Below, one piece after another: positions 16,528 to 23,243 of a stretch of 64,000 nt of DNA. The DNA comes from Salinicoccus albus DSM 19776. GTDB lineage: Bacteria; Bacillota; Bacilli; Staphylococcales; Salinicoccaceae. Made by a program: the position numbers and the translations under genes. A model generated the notes under the pieces. It had not been told where the DNA came from. It was given only the letters and a program-made list of their open reading frames with translations, and did no database searches. Each line of letters begins with the position of its first letter. The stretch's first letter is position 1. The stretch is from the NCBI RefSeq assembly GCF_000385175.1, contig NZ_ARQJ01000027.1:1-64000 (forward strand), written 5' to 3'.

Positions 16528-16651
16528 GAACTGTTTCTATTAAGTTGTTAAGGCTTCGATTTTGATCCTTTGCGCAATGTTCAAGTTTTGTTTTATCAGA
16601 ACGTGATAAAGTTAAAGCGTATCTCACTTTATCTTTTGATATTTCACCCAT
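16481..16651 (-). CDS. antisense ribbon-helix-helix repressor candidate
   Basis: A 56-residue ORF on the opposite strand to all other phage genes. Residues about 9-14 (VRYALT) form the beta strand and two helices follow (SDKTKLEHCAKDQ, SLNNLIETVLKDYL), the Arc/CopG ribbon-helix-helix layout. A GAGGTGAT site lies seven bases before the ATG. It overlaps the portal gene end and faces away from the HNH gene, whose promoter contains a palindrome. I infer that it represses that promoter, and perhaps its own. Confidence 0.7.
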   Translation of the reverse strand: MGEISKDKVRYALTLSRSDKTKLEHCAKDQNRSLNNLIETVLKDYLQEEYPQMDRD

Positions 16652-16692
16652 TGTTTATCACCTCAAATTTATTATATATTCATGTATACCTA

Positions 16693-16726
16693 TTGTAAAG
16701 CTGATATCAACTTGATATAATATAAT
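16693..16726 (+). promoter_or_regulatory. HNH-cassette promoter with palindromic operator
   Basis: TTGTAA (16693-16698) and TATAAT (16716-16721) are separated by 17 bases, a good sigma-A promoter. Inside the spacer lies ATATCAA-C-TTGATAT (16704-16718), a perfect inverted repeat with a one-base centre that runs into the -10. Binding there would block RNA polymerase. The nearby RHH protein is the obvious candidate binder. Confidence 0.7.
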
Positions 16727-16740
16727 CGAGGAGTGAGGAT

Positions 16741-17493
16741 ATGACAGCTAAAATAGATTTAACGGGCGGTGTTTTCAACCGTCTTACTGTAATGAAAGAT
16801 GCAGGTAGGAATAAACATAATCAAGTGATGTGGTTGTGCAAATGTGAATGTGGCAATAAAGTAAAAGTAATAACGACATTGTTGCGCAGAGGTCTTACTA
16901 AATCTTGTGGATGCCTACAGAAAGAGAAGGCCAGCAACAACACGGGCAAGGATTTAACGGGTAAAAGATTTGGCAAACTTATCGTTTTAAAAAGAATTGG
17001 AACTAAAACGGGCAAGAATGGAAGGCAAGGGGCGCTGTGGGAATGTGGGTGTGATTGTGGCGGCAAAGTCAACACTATAACCACTTACTTAACGACAGGT
17101 GGAACTCGATCATGCGGATGTATTCAACGAGAGGGAGCAAGGGAGAGGTTGACGGGGGAGAATCATTATAACTTTAATCCTCATCTCACTGATGAAGAAC
17201 GCTTAAAACATAGGTATATATTAAGTGGAGGGACAGCTGAAAGTTGGCGGAACTCGGTATACAAGCGAGATAACTACACTTGCCAAGTTTGCGGCGATAA
17301 AAATGGAAACGGTAAAAGGATAGTTCTTAACGCACATCATATGGATGGTTGGAATTGGTCTGAAAAAGGCAGATTTGATGTAGGCAATGGAGTTACACTT
17401 TGCAAAAGTTGTCATGATGATTTTCATAATAAGTATGGAAACAAAGATAATACAAAAGAACAATTCAAAGAATATATTAAAGCATTGGTATAA
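16741..17493 (+). CDS. HNH homing-type endonuclease with twin zinc domains
   Basis: A 250-residue free-standing endonuclease. Residues 1-65 and 71-133 are two related DNA-binding units, each starting DLTG and ending in a zinc cluster (WLCKCECG...SCGC; WECGCDCG...SCGC). Residues about 170-240 form the HNH nuclease: YTCQVCG, LNAHHMDGW, LCKSCHDDFH. Such genes are typical selfish insertions in phage late operons. It is set between portal and minor head genes and has its own promoter and terminator. GAGGAGTGAGG lies before the ATG. Confidence 0.9.
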   Translation: MTAKIDLTGGVFNRLTVMKDAGRNKHNQVMWLCKCECGNKVKVITTLLRRGLTKSCGCLQKEKASNNTGKDLTGKRFGKLIVLKRIGTKTGKNGRQGALWECGCDCGGKVNTITTYLTTGGTRSCGCIQREGARERLTGENHYNFNPHLTDEERLKHRYILSGGTAESWRNSVYKRDNYTCQVCGDKNGNGKRIVLNAHHMDGWNWSEKGRFDVGNGVTLCKSCHDDFHNKYGNKDNTKEQFKEYIKALV

Positions 17494-17508
17494 ATCCAGT
17501 GCTTTTTT
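17482..17508 (+). terminator. terminator of HNH cassette
   Basis: AGCATTGG pairs with CCAGTGCT (one G-T pair) around TATAAAT, followed by six T. The left arm lies in the last codons of the HNH gene, so the insertion carries its own terminator. Confidence 0.75.
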
Positions 17509-17534
17509 ATTATGCGTTAAGAGGGTGATGACTA

Positions 17535-18431
17535 ATGCCAAGCTATTCAGAAATACGGAAACAGGAGCTCAAGCATATCGAAGAGGAGATGAAGAATGAC
17601 CGGAAGTTTAAGCGGAAGATAGCCGGCATTTATCGTAATAGCAGCGATAATATACAGCGTCATATTGATGCAGACATTGCTTTACTGGCGACCTCTGAAG
17701 GGGTGAGTAAGGCAGAGGCTAAGAAGATTATCAGCAAGACGGATGTGGAAGCTTTCCAGTCCACGGCTGAACGGATGGTTGAGGATAGGGACTTTACACC
17801 TAAGGCGAACCGTGAACTCAGACGCTACAATGTAACGATGAGAACGAACAGAGAAGAGCTTCTGAACGCCCGGATTAACCTTGAGACTATCGACCTTGCT
17901 TTACAAGAAGAGCGCATGACAGGCGCACATATTAGCGATGAGGCCATTAATGAGTATAAACGTCAAGCCGGCATACTGGGCATGTCCGCTCCGTCACAAT
18001 CTAAAATGAAGCAGATGGCAAAAGCGGCCGCGCTGTCTGATGTGTCCGGTGCGACATTCAGTGATCGCATATGGGCCAATCAGGATGAGTTAAGGAAAGA
18101 TATCAACAATGCAATTAACCGAGCGCTAATTCGAGGAGAAAACCCACGGAAGGCGGCCGCTGAGATTAAGCGTAATGTGCGCAGTGAGTATGGTAAGAAA
18201 AAACGAGCGGCGGATAGAATTGCAGTGACTGAGACCGCCCGGGCACAGACGATTGCAGCCAGGGAATCAATGAAGGATGCAGGCATAGATAAATATATAT
18301 GGATCGCGGAACCGGATGCCTGCCCCATCTGCGCTGAATTAGACGGGCAGACATTCATGGTTGAATCATTTACAACAACCGTTCCTGCACATCCGCACTG
18401 CCGCTGCGCCATATCCAGCTATGTGGATTAA
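17535..18431 (+). CDS. SPP1 gp7-like minor head protein
   Basis: A 298-residue head morphogenesis protein of the Mu F/SPP1 gp7 family, which joins the portal and early DNA path. The N-terminal 200 residues are helical. The family core sits near residues 235-297: DRIAVTETARAQTIAARESM, ACPICAELDGQTF and PAHPHCRCAIS, with paired Cys and His. GAGGGTGAT precedes the ATG. Confidence 0.9.
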   Translation: MPSYSEIRKQELKHIEEEMKNDRKFKRKIAGIYRNSSDNIQRHIDADIALLATSEGVSKAEAKKIISKTDVEAFQSTAERMVEDRDFTPKANRELRRYNVTMRTNREELLNARINLETIDLALQEERMTGAHISDEAINEYKRQAGILGMSAPSQSKMKQMAKAAALSDVSGATFSDRIWANQDELRKDINNAINRALIRGENPRKAAAEIKRNVRSEYGKKKRAADRIAVTETARAQTIAARESMKDAGIDKYIWIAEPDACPICAELDGQTFMVESFTTTVPAHPHCRCAISSYVD

Positions 18432-18444
18432 GGGAGGTGATTCC

Positions 18445-18519
18445 ATGGCTAAGCAGAAACCCGGTCCTAAAAAGGACGCACGTAAACAAGGCCGCAGTGG
18501 ACCGCGTAAGCGTAAATAA
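18445..18519 (+). CDS. 24-residue very basic ORF
   Basis: A tiny ORF with an almost ideal ribosome site (AGGGAGGTGATT) and a product dominated by Lys and Arg (PGPKKDARKQGRSGPRKRK). It could bind nucleic acid or be a packaged head protein. The strong start signal is the reason to call it. Confidence 0.55.
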   Translation: MAKQKPGPKKDARKQGRSGPRKRK

Positions 18520-18534
18520 TCGGAGGTGTCTGTG

Positions 18535-18705
18535 ATGGACTTGGGAGCGTATCAAGGCACGTATGAGATGTATGCAGAAGTTTACACAGTCGAGGCGGAT
18601 TACGAGGATTACATTAGAGAGTTGAGCCGCGAGGAATTAGAAGATGAGGCATTGAATTTGAAATCCCAGTTAGACATCTGGGGAGGTGATCGCCATGGCT
18701 CGTAA
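18535..18705 (+). CDS. acidic 56-residue phage protein
   Basis: A small acidic, Tyr/Glu-rich protein with CGGAGG upstream. Its 3' end contains the ribosome site of the next mini-ORF. No domain recognised. Confidence 0.5.
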   Translation: MDLGAYQGTYEMYAEVYTVEADYEDYIRELSREELEDEALNLKSQLDIWGGDRHGS

Positions 18706-18724
18706 GAAAATGGCGGTATCTTGA
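18695..18724 (+). CDS. nine-residue mini-ORF with strong ribosome site
   Basis: GGGGAGGTGATC precedes ATG-GCT-CGT-AAG-AAA and the frame stops after nine codons (MARKKMAVS). The start region copies that of the basic ORF at 18445 (GAGGTGATT..ATGGCTAAG), so this may be a truncated duplicate or a leader-type coupling ORF. Confidence 0.35.
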   Translation: MARKKMAVS

Positions 18725-18726
18725 TG

Positions 18727-18747
18727 GCGCTACACTGCGCTTTTTTT
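18727..18747 (+). terminator. short hairpin with seven T
   Basis: GCGC pairs with GCGC around TACACT and is followed by TTTTTTT. The stem is only four bp, so it is a weak terminator or attenuator ahead of the scaffold-capsid genes. Confidence 0.4.
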
Positions 18748-18845
18748 ATTGTCTTTTATGACCAAGCATTGCACGTCTTTAAACTCTATGGACATTAAGC
18801 GCAAGCATTTATTCGCTATAAAAGATATGGAAGGAGTTAATAAAT

Positions 18846-19451
18846 ATGGCTGAAGAAGAAAAAGATACAGAAGTGACTGAAGAAGAAAATACAGAAACTG
18901 AAGTTACTGAAGAAACTGAACAGACTGAGAAGAAATATGACGACGATGAAGTGAATGACATCATTAACAAGAAGTTTGCAAAATGGCAGAAGGATCTGGA
19001 AGCGAAGGACAAAGAAAAAGAGGAAGCAGTTGAGGAAGCGAAGCGCCTTGCTCAGATGAATGAGGAAGAGAAGAAAGAGCATGAGCGCGAACAGCTCGAA
19101 AAGCAACTGGAAGAATACAAGAAGAAAGACCAGTATTACCAGTTGTCCCGTGAAGCTTCAAAGATGCTTTCTGAGCATGATATCAACGCTGATGAGGAAA
19201 CCCTTTCCTTCGTCGTTAAAGATGATGCAGAGTCCACACAGGAGTCTGTGAATGCGTTTGTCGAGTTGTTAAACAGCAAAGTTGAAGAAGGCGTCAAGAA
19301 GGCGCTCAGTGGCAAGAGCCCGAAGGTGAATAATAAATCTGAGAAGTCTATGTCACAGGAAGAATTTAGCAATATGAGCTATTCAGAGAAGGTTCAGCTC
19401 AAACAAAATGAACCAGATAAATACAATCAATTAATAAAGGCAGGTAATTAA
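18846..19451 (+). CDS. phage scaffolding protein (DUF4355-like)
   Basis: A 201-residue capsid scaffold. The acidic low-complexity N-terminus (1-30), the DVNDIINKKFAKWQ-like block and the coiled coil (about 45-100) match the DUF4355 scaffold family. The C-terminal KSMSQEEFSNMSYSEKVQL motif is the usual capsid-binding end. It sits one base before the capsid gene. AAGGAG upstream. Confidence 0.9.
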   Translation: MAEEEKDTEVTEEENTETEVTEETEQTEKKYDDDEVNDIINKKFAKWQKDLEAKDKEKEEAVEEAKRLAQMNEEEKKEHEREQLEKQLEEYKKKDQYYQLSREASKMLSEHDINADEETLSFVVKDDAESTQESVNAFVELLNSKVEEGVKKALSGKSPKVNNKSEKSMSQEEFSNMSYSEKVQLKQNEPDKYNQLIKAGN

Positions 19452-19452
19452 T

Positions 19453-20268
19453 ATGGCAGATACAACTCTAAATAATATGATCGATCCCGAAGTACTCGCG
19501 GATATGATCGCATACGAATTTGATAAGAAGATAAGATTTACACCATTGGCTCAAACAGACAATACACTTCAAGGACAACCCGGAAGCACACTTAAGATGC
19601 CAGCATTTACGTATATCGGTGATGCGTCCCAAGTGGAGGAAGGTGAATCAATTCCACTGAATAAGTTGGGCACTGAATCTAAGGAAGTCACAATTGCTAA
19701 AGCTGGTAACGGTGTGGAAATTACTGATGAGTCTATTCTTTCAGGATATGGCGACCCGCTCGGTGAAGCGACGAGACAGATTCAACAGTCTATTGCACAG
19801 AAGGTCGATGATGATTTCATTCAAGTCCTAAGCTCAGCGGTACAAACAACGGGTGAAGATGTCACGACACTTCAAGGCCTACAGAACGGTCTGGACGTCT
19901 TTGAAAATGAAGATGATGAGCCTGTTGTGCTTGTCATGGAAAACTCTGACGCAGGTAAATTGAGAATCGACGCGGCAGGCAACTTTATTCAAGGGTCAGA
20001 GCTTGGTGCTGAACGCATGTTAAATGGCGTTTATGGCGATATCCTCGGTGTTCAAATCGTGCGTTCCCGTAAGTTGGAACCTGGTGAGGCATACCTCGTG
20101 AAGGCAGGCGCGCTGAAATATGTAACTAAACGCTCTGTACAGGTTGAAACGGATCGCGATATTGTCCGCAGGACTACAGTAGTTACTGCTGACCACCACT
20201 ATGCACCGTACCTTTACGATGAGCAGAAAGTAGTTAAGTTTAACGGTGGCGGCGAAGAGACACCCTAG
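19453..20268 (+). CDS. major capsid protein
   Basis: A 271-residue major capsid protein of the N4-gp56/HK97-fold group (N-terminal DPEVLADMIAYEFDKKIRFTPLA, then PGSTLKMPAFTYIGDA and EITDESILSGYGDP). It follows the scaffold as in other siphophages. The last codons are GAG-ACA-CCC-TAG; a +1 slip there yields a 289-residue form (see 20263-20323). Confidence 0.93.
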   Translation: MADTTLNNMIDPEVLADMIAYEFDKKIRFTPLAQTDNTLQGQPGSTLKMPAFTYIGDASQVEEGESIPLNKLGTESKEVTIAKAGNGVEITDESILSGYGDPLGEATRQIQQSIAQKVDDDFIQVLSSAVQTTGEDVTTLQGLQNGLDVFENEDDEPVVLVMENSDAGKLRIDAAGNFIQGSELGAERMLNGVYGDILGVQIVRSRKLEPGEAYLVKAGALKYVTKRSVQVETDRDIVRRTTVVTADHHYAPYLYDEQKVVKFNGGGEETP

Positions 20269-20323
20269 TACCCCCGCAATTGGCGCGGGAATCTTGGGAG
20301 ACACTTTAAAAATAGGAGGATAA
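20263..20323 (+). other. +1 programmed frameshift site and extension, capsid
   Basis: CCC (20263-20265) is followed by TAG. A proline tRNA moving one base forward onto CCT would continue at AGT and read 18 more codons to TAA at 20321-20323, giving STPAIGAGILGDTLKIGG. A CCCGC/GCGGG hairpin lies just downstream. The tail gene has the same site and a similar extension, which makes chance unlikely. The ribosome site of the next gene is inside the extension. Confidence 0.85.
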
Positions 20324-20326
20324 TTA

Positions 20327-20638
20327 ATGGCGACTAAAGATGAGTTGAAACAAACGTTTGTAACCGGCGCAGTGCCTAATCAAAAAGATTTTCACAACCT
20401 GATCGATGTGGCGGGCACAAAAGGCGCTAAAGGTGACACTGGAGAACAAGGGCCACAAGGCGAAAAGGGGCCTAAAGGTGATACTGGCGAACAAGGTCCG
20501 GCCGGTACTGATGGCAATCAGGGCCCGCAGGGTGAGCAAGGCCCAGCCGGCACTGACGGTGCAGACGGTTTTCCGACTGAACAACAATGGAATGACCTTG
20601 TCGCTCGTGTGGATGCGTTAGAAAATCCAGAAGCGTAG
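20327..20638 (+). CDS. collagen-like head fibre protein
   Basis: A 103-residue protein. Residues 1-30 (TKDELKQTFVTGAVPNQKDF, LIDVAG) form a capsid-anchor head seen in phage head fibres. Residues about 31-80 are Gly-X-Y collagen repeats (GAKGDTGEQGPQ...), and a short helix ends the chain. Its place between capsid and connector genes suggests a trimeric fibre on the head. AGGAGGA upstream. Confidence 0.82.
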   Translation: MATKDELKQTFVTGAVPNQKDFHNLIDVAGTKGAKGDTGEQGPQGEKGPKGDTGEQGPAGTDGNQGPQGEQGPAGTDGADGFPTEQQWNDLVARVDALENPEA

Positions 20639-20647
20639 GTGATTAGC

Positions 20648-20980
20648 ATGTCAATCGAATATGTACACACGCTACTTGGCACAGATGATGAAAGGGTGAG
20701 AACGATTTATGACCGGACAGAAGAACGCTTGCTGAACCGGTTAAGACAATCGTTATCCGATACAACCGAGGTGCCGGATGAATTAACGTATATTGTTGAT
20801 GAATTGACAATCATGCGCTTCAACCGGATTGGATCAGAGGGTATGGAGTCCGAATCCATGGACGGGCACTCTGTGACGTACGGTGATGATGACTTCCAGA
20901 GTTACGAAAGTATCATTGTGGATTATATCAATCGACATCTGGAGGATGCGCCCAAGAAAGGGGTTGTTCGATTTATATGA
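20648..20980 (+). CDS. head-tail connector (DNA packaging) protein
   Basis: A 110-residue helical protein of the gp6/gp15-type connector group (YVHTLLGTDDERVRTIYDRTEE and a RLLNRL helix). It attaches below the portal after packaging. ATG 20648 is preferred over GTG 20639 because GTAGGTGAT lies upstream of it. ATGA overlap with the next gene. Confidence 0.8.
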   Translation: MSIEYVHTLLGTDDERVRTIYDRTEERLLNRLRQSLSDTTEVPDELTYIVDELTIMRFNRIGSEGMESESMDGHSVTYGDDDFQSYESIIVDYINRHLEDAPKKGVVRFI

Positions 20981-21276
20981 GGACTGCAGATAAAGTGACA
21001 TTTGTAGTAATCGGTAAAGAAAAATACAATCCTGATACTGGGAATTATGAAACATCTGATGATCAGTACATTGATAAGTATGCCAACGTCACAGACACCG
21101 GACTACAGCGTATGAACGTCCTATATGCCGGCATCCGCCAACGGTCCAAGACGGTCCGCCTGAATGAAGTGATGGACGGTCCATTCGACCACATTATTAT
21201 CAATGGGGATAAATACCAATCGGATCTGCGGCGAATCTATCGGCATAAGACGGTATTTGAAGTGAGTGGTGTCTGA
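20977..21276 (+). CDS. head closure protein
   Basis: A 99-residue beta-rich protein in the slot of SPP1 gp16-type head closure proteins. It has the usual start VTFVVIGKEKYNPDTGNYE and an IINGDKYQSDLRRI segment. Family assignment rests on position and pattern. Confidence 0.72.
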   Translation: MRTADKVTFVVIGKEKYNPDTGNYETSDDQYIDKYANVTDTGLQRMNVLYAGIRQRSKTVRLNEVMDGPFDHIIINGDKYQSDLRRIYRHKTVFEVSGV

Positions 21277-21611
21277 TGTCTGAAATAAAATTACAAGGTG
21301 CGGATGCACTGGTTAAAAGTATAAGTAACCGTGTGGGCAGAGACGAGATAAACAAGGCGATTAAGAAACGCGCGTCGGATGGTCAAACAAAGGCGCAGAG
21401 AGAAGCAGCTGTTGATACCGGGGCAATGAAACGTTCGATCACTGTCGACCTGTGGCCAGGACGGCTTACGGGCAGTGTGGTCGTCGGCTCAGAATACGCC
21501 CCTTATGTAGAATACGGCACTCGATTCGCGCCTGAACAACCATTCATGAGGCCTGCGCGCGATGAAATTTATCCAATGTTTATCAACGATTTAAGAAATT
21601 TAATAAAGTAG
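21276..21611 (+). CDS. HK97 gp10-like neck/tail completion protein
   Basis: A 111-residue HK97-gp10 family protein. The signature is AAVDTGAMKRSI, VGSEYAPYVEYGT and PFMRPA. It links the head connector to the tail terminator. Start overlaps the previous stop. Confidence 0.9.
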   Translation: MSEIKLQGADALVKSISNRVGRDEINKAIKKRASDGQTKAQREAAVDTGAMKRSITVDLWPGRLTGSVVVGSEYAPYVEYGTRFAPEQPFMRPARDEIYPMFINDLRNLIK

Positions 21612-21619
21612 GTGATTGA

Positions 21620-22000
21620 ATGTCACCCGAACAAGAAGTGTTTACAAAATTACGGATGCTTTGTGCTGATTTATACGGCGAGGAGAATGTTTACGACTAC
21701 ATCCCGCCGTCCGGCACAGAGTATCCATTTTTAATGCTTGGTAGTCAGATGTCACAGAACGATCGCTTTCACAAGGAGGCGCTTGGCAAGAATACGCAAG
21801 TGACCATCCATTTCTGGCATGACAATTGGCGAGAGCGGGGGAGAATTACAAAGATGATGGCAGATGTGGAGAGCATGGTGCTGTCAGAATTTGGCGTTAA
21901 AGGTGAAGAAATCACCACACAGTTTATCCAAGACAATTCCACGAATACCGCGCTGATGCATGGTGTTCTGGAAACCAATATTAAATTAAGGAGTGTATAA
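21620..22000 (+). CDS. tail terminator protein (DUF3168-like)
   Basis: A 126-residue protein: EVFTKLRMLCADLYGEENVYDY, then PSGTEYPFLMLG and TIHFWHD, matching gram-positive tail terminators that cap the tube and bind the neck. GTAGGTGAT precedes the ATG. Confidence 0.82.
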   Translation: MSPEQEVFTKLRMLCADLYGEENVYDYIPPSGTEYPFLMLGSQMSQNDRFHKEALGKNTQVTIHFWHDNWRERGRITKMMADVESMVLSEFGVKGEEITTQFIQDNSTNTALMHGVLETNIKLRSV

Positions 22001-22002
22001 AT

Positions 22003-22425
22003 ATGCCACAAACAGGCGTAAACGTACTAATTTCAGTTGAAACAAGCGACGGCGAAAAACAGGTGATTGGCGGTCAGCGTTCAGCGACGCTTAACCGCGA
22101 GATGGAAACGATAGATGCGACACACAAGCAGCTTGCCGGATGGGCGTACAGCTTGGCCGGACAGGGTTCATGGTCCATTGAAACAGACGGTGTGGTCCTT
22201 GAAGATGACTCTTCATTGAGGATTCTTAATGACAAGTTCGAAAATAAAGAAGCGCTGGTAGTTGACTTCACCATTCCGGGTGTAGATACCTATACAGGCG
22301 ATGCAATTCTAACCACTTATCCCATCGAAGCACCAATGGATGATGTTTTGACATACTCTATGACGTTTACTGGGCAAGGCAAGTATGAGCGTCAAGAAGA
22401 CACAGGCGGCGAGACGACACCCTAA
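22003..22425 (+). CDS. major tail tube protein
   Basis: A 140-residue tail tube protein of the TP901-1/phi13 type (GVNVLISVETSDGEKQVIGGQRSATLNR; IDATHKQLAGWAYSLAG; FTGQGKYERQED). It ends GAC-GAC... ACA-CCC-TAA, a +1 slip site that would give a 161-residue form. GGAGTGT lies upstream. Confidence 0.92.
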   Translation: MPQTGVNVLISVETSDGEKQVIGGQRSATLNREMETIDATHKQLAGWAYSLAGQGSWSIETDGVVLEDDSSLRILNDKFENKEALVVDFTIPGVDTYTGDAILTTYPIEAPMDDVLTYSMTFTGQGKYERQEDTGGETTP

Positions 22426-22489
22426 CGACCCCCTAGAGATAGGGGCGGCGGAAATCGGCGACACATTAATGATAGGCAGCAGTAATTAA
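22420..22489 (+). other. +1 programmed frameshift site and extension, tail
   Basis: CCC (22420-22422) precedes TAA. Sliding to CCT opens 21 codons (NDPLEIGAAEIGDTLMIG then SSN) ending at TAA 22487-22489. A perfect CCCCTA/TAGGGG stem with a GAGA tetraloop starts about ten bases after the site. The extension shares IGA...GDTL.IG with the capsid extension. CCC-TAA is the sequence reported for +1 slipping in the SPP1 tail gene. Confidence 0.85.
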
Positions 22490-22505
22490 CACTGCTGCTT
22501 TTTTT
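22476..22505 (+). terminator. terminator after major tail gene
   Basis: GCAGCAGT pairs perfectly with ACTGCTGC around AATTAAC, followed by seven T. It overlaps the end of the frameshift extension and probably makes the tail-protein message abundant relative to downstream genes. Confidence 0.85.
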
Positions 22506-22538
22506 ACGTTTTATTAAATAATAGGAGGAATCATATAC

Positions 22539-22892
22539 ATGAAACCAGTGAGAGTAGAGTTAGACGGACAAGAAAGACTGCTTAAGTTTGATTTCAACGC
22601 AATGTCAGATTTTGAAGAGGTTATTGGCCTCGGTATCGGCGCGGCATTTCAGGAAGGACAGATGGGCTTTAGGTCTATCCGTGCGCTATATTGGGCCGGT
22701 CTTAAGTGGAAAGAGAAGGGTTTGACGCTGTCACGTACCGGGCAGTTGCTTTCCGCTGAGATGGAACAAGGTACAGACCTGCAGGACCTTATGCCGCCCA
22801 TTGAAGAAGCGCTCCAGAACGGCGGCATCATTCCGAAAGAGGGCGAAGAGGAAGACGAAGCGCCTGATGAAGGTGAAGGAAAAAACGCGTAA
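22539..22892 (+). CDS. tail assembly chaperone, gpG-like
   Basis: A 117-residue tail chaperone with the usual start (VRVELDGQERLLKFDFNAMSDFEEVIG) and an acidic C-terminus. Near its end GGA-AAA-AAC carries the heptamer A AAA AAC. A fraction of ribosomes would slip to -1 and make a 222-residue fusion with the next frame. AGGAGG upstream. Confidence 0.9.
   Translation: MKPVRVELDGQERLLKFDFNAMSDFEEVIGLGIGAAFQEGQMGFRSIRALYWAGLKWKEKGLTLSRTGQLLSAEMEQGTDLQDLMPPIEEALQNGGIIPKEGEEEDEAPDEGEGKNA
22880..22886 (+). other. -1 programmed frameshift heptamer A AAA AAC
   Basis: The heptamer lies in the correct phase, two codons before the zero-frame stop (22890-22892). After slipping, the next codon is CGC and the frame runs into the downstream ORF as RVKQWEYKDL then MKYAVAIG. 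This is the standard G/GT arrangement of long-tailed phages. Confidence 0.85.
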
Positions 22893-23206
22893 AACAGTGG
22901 GAGTATAAAGACCTCATGAAGTACGCGGTAGCGATTGGGAATATCAAACCCGCGGAATTTTGGGAACTCACTCTCGCTGAGTTTAATGTAATGATGGATG
23001 CCTACATTTGGAATGATTATCAAGACCGGGCGAAGCTTGCGCAACACGCACAGTGGGAGATGTCATCTCATCGTAAGAGTAAGCAGATACCGTCTATTGA
23101 AAAAATGATTGGTAAGAGTCCAGAAGCGCAGGAACAAGAAAAAGAAGAAAAAGTGGTTACGACAAAAGAAGACATCGACGAAATGAAACGCAGCATGGGC
23201 ATTTAG
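22886..23206 (+). CDS. tail chaperone T frame, made as GT fusion
   Basis: This frame adds 106 residues to the upstream chaperone by -1 slip. An ATG at 22916 is present, but without a strong ribosome site. The sequence (FWELTLAEFNVMMDAYIWNDYQDRAKLAQHA) matches the T part of gram-positive tail chaperones, which binds the tape measure. The C-terminus is charged. Confidence 0.85.
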   Translation, partial: RVKQWEYKDLMKYAVAIGNIKPAEFWELTLAEFNVMMDAYIWNDYQDRAKLAQHAQWEMSSHRKSKQIPSIEKMIGKSPEAQEQEKEEKVVTTKEDIDEMKRSMGI

Positions 23207-23219
23207 CTCGTGCTTTTTT
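23192..23219 (+). terminator. terminator before tape measure gene
   Basis: AGCATGGGC pairs with GCTCGTGCT (with G-T pairs) around ATTTA, followed by six T. It overlaps the chaperone stop codon. Confidence 0.75.
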
Positions 23220-23243
23220 ATTTGAAATGAAGGAGGTGAAGAA

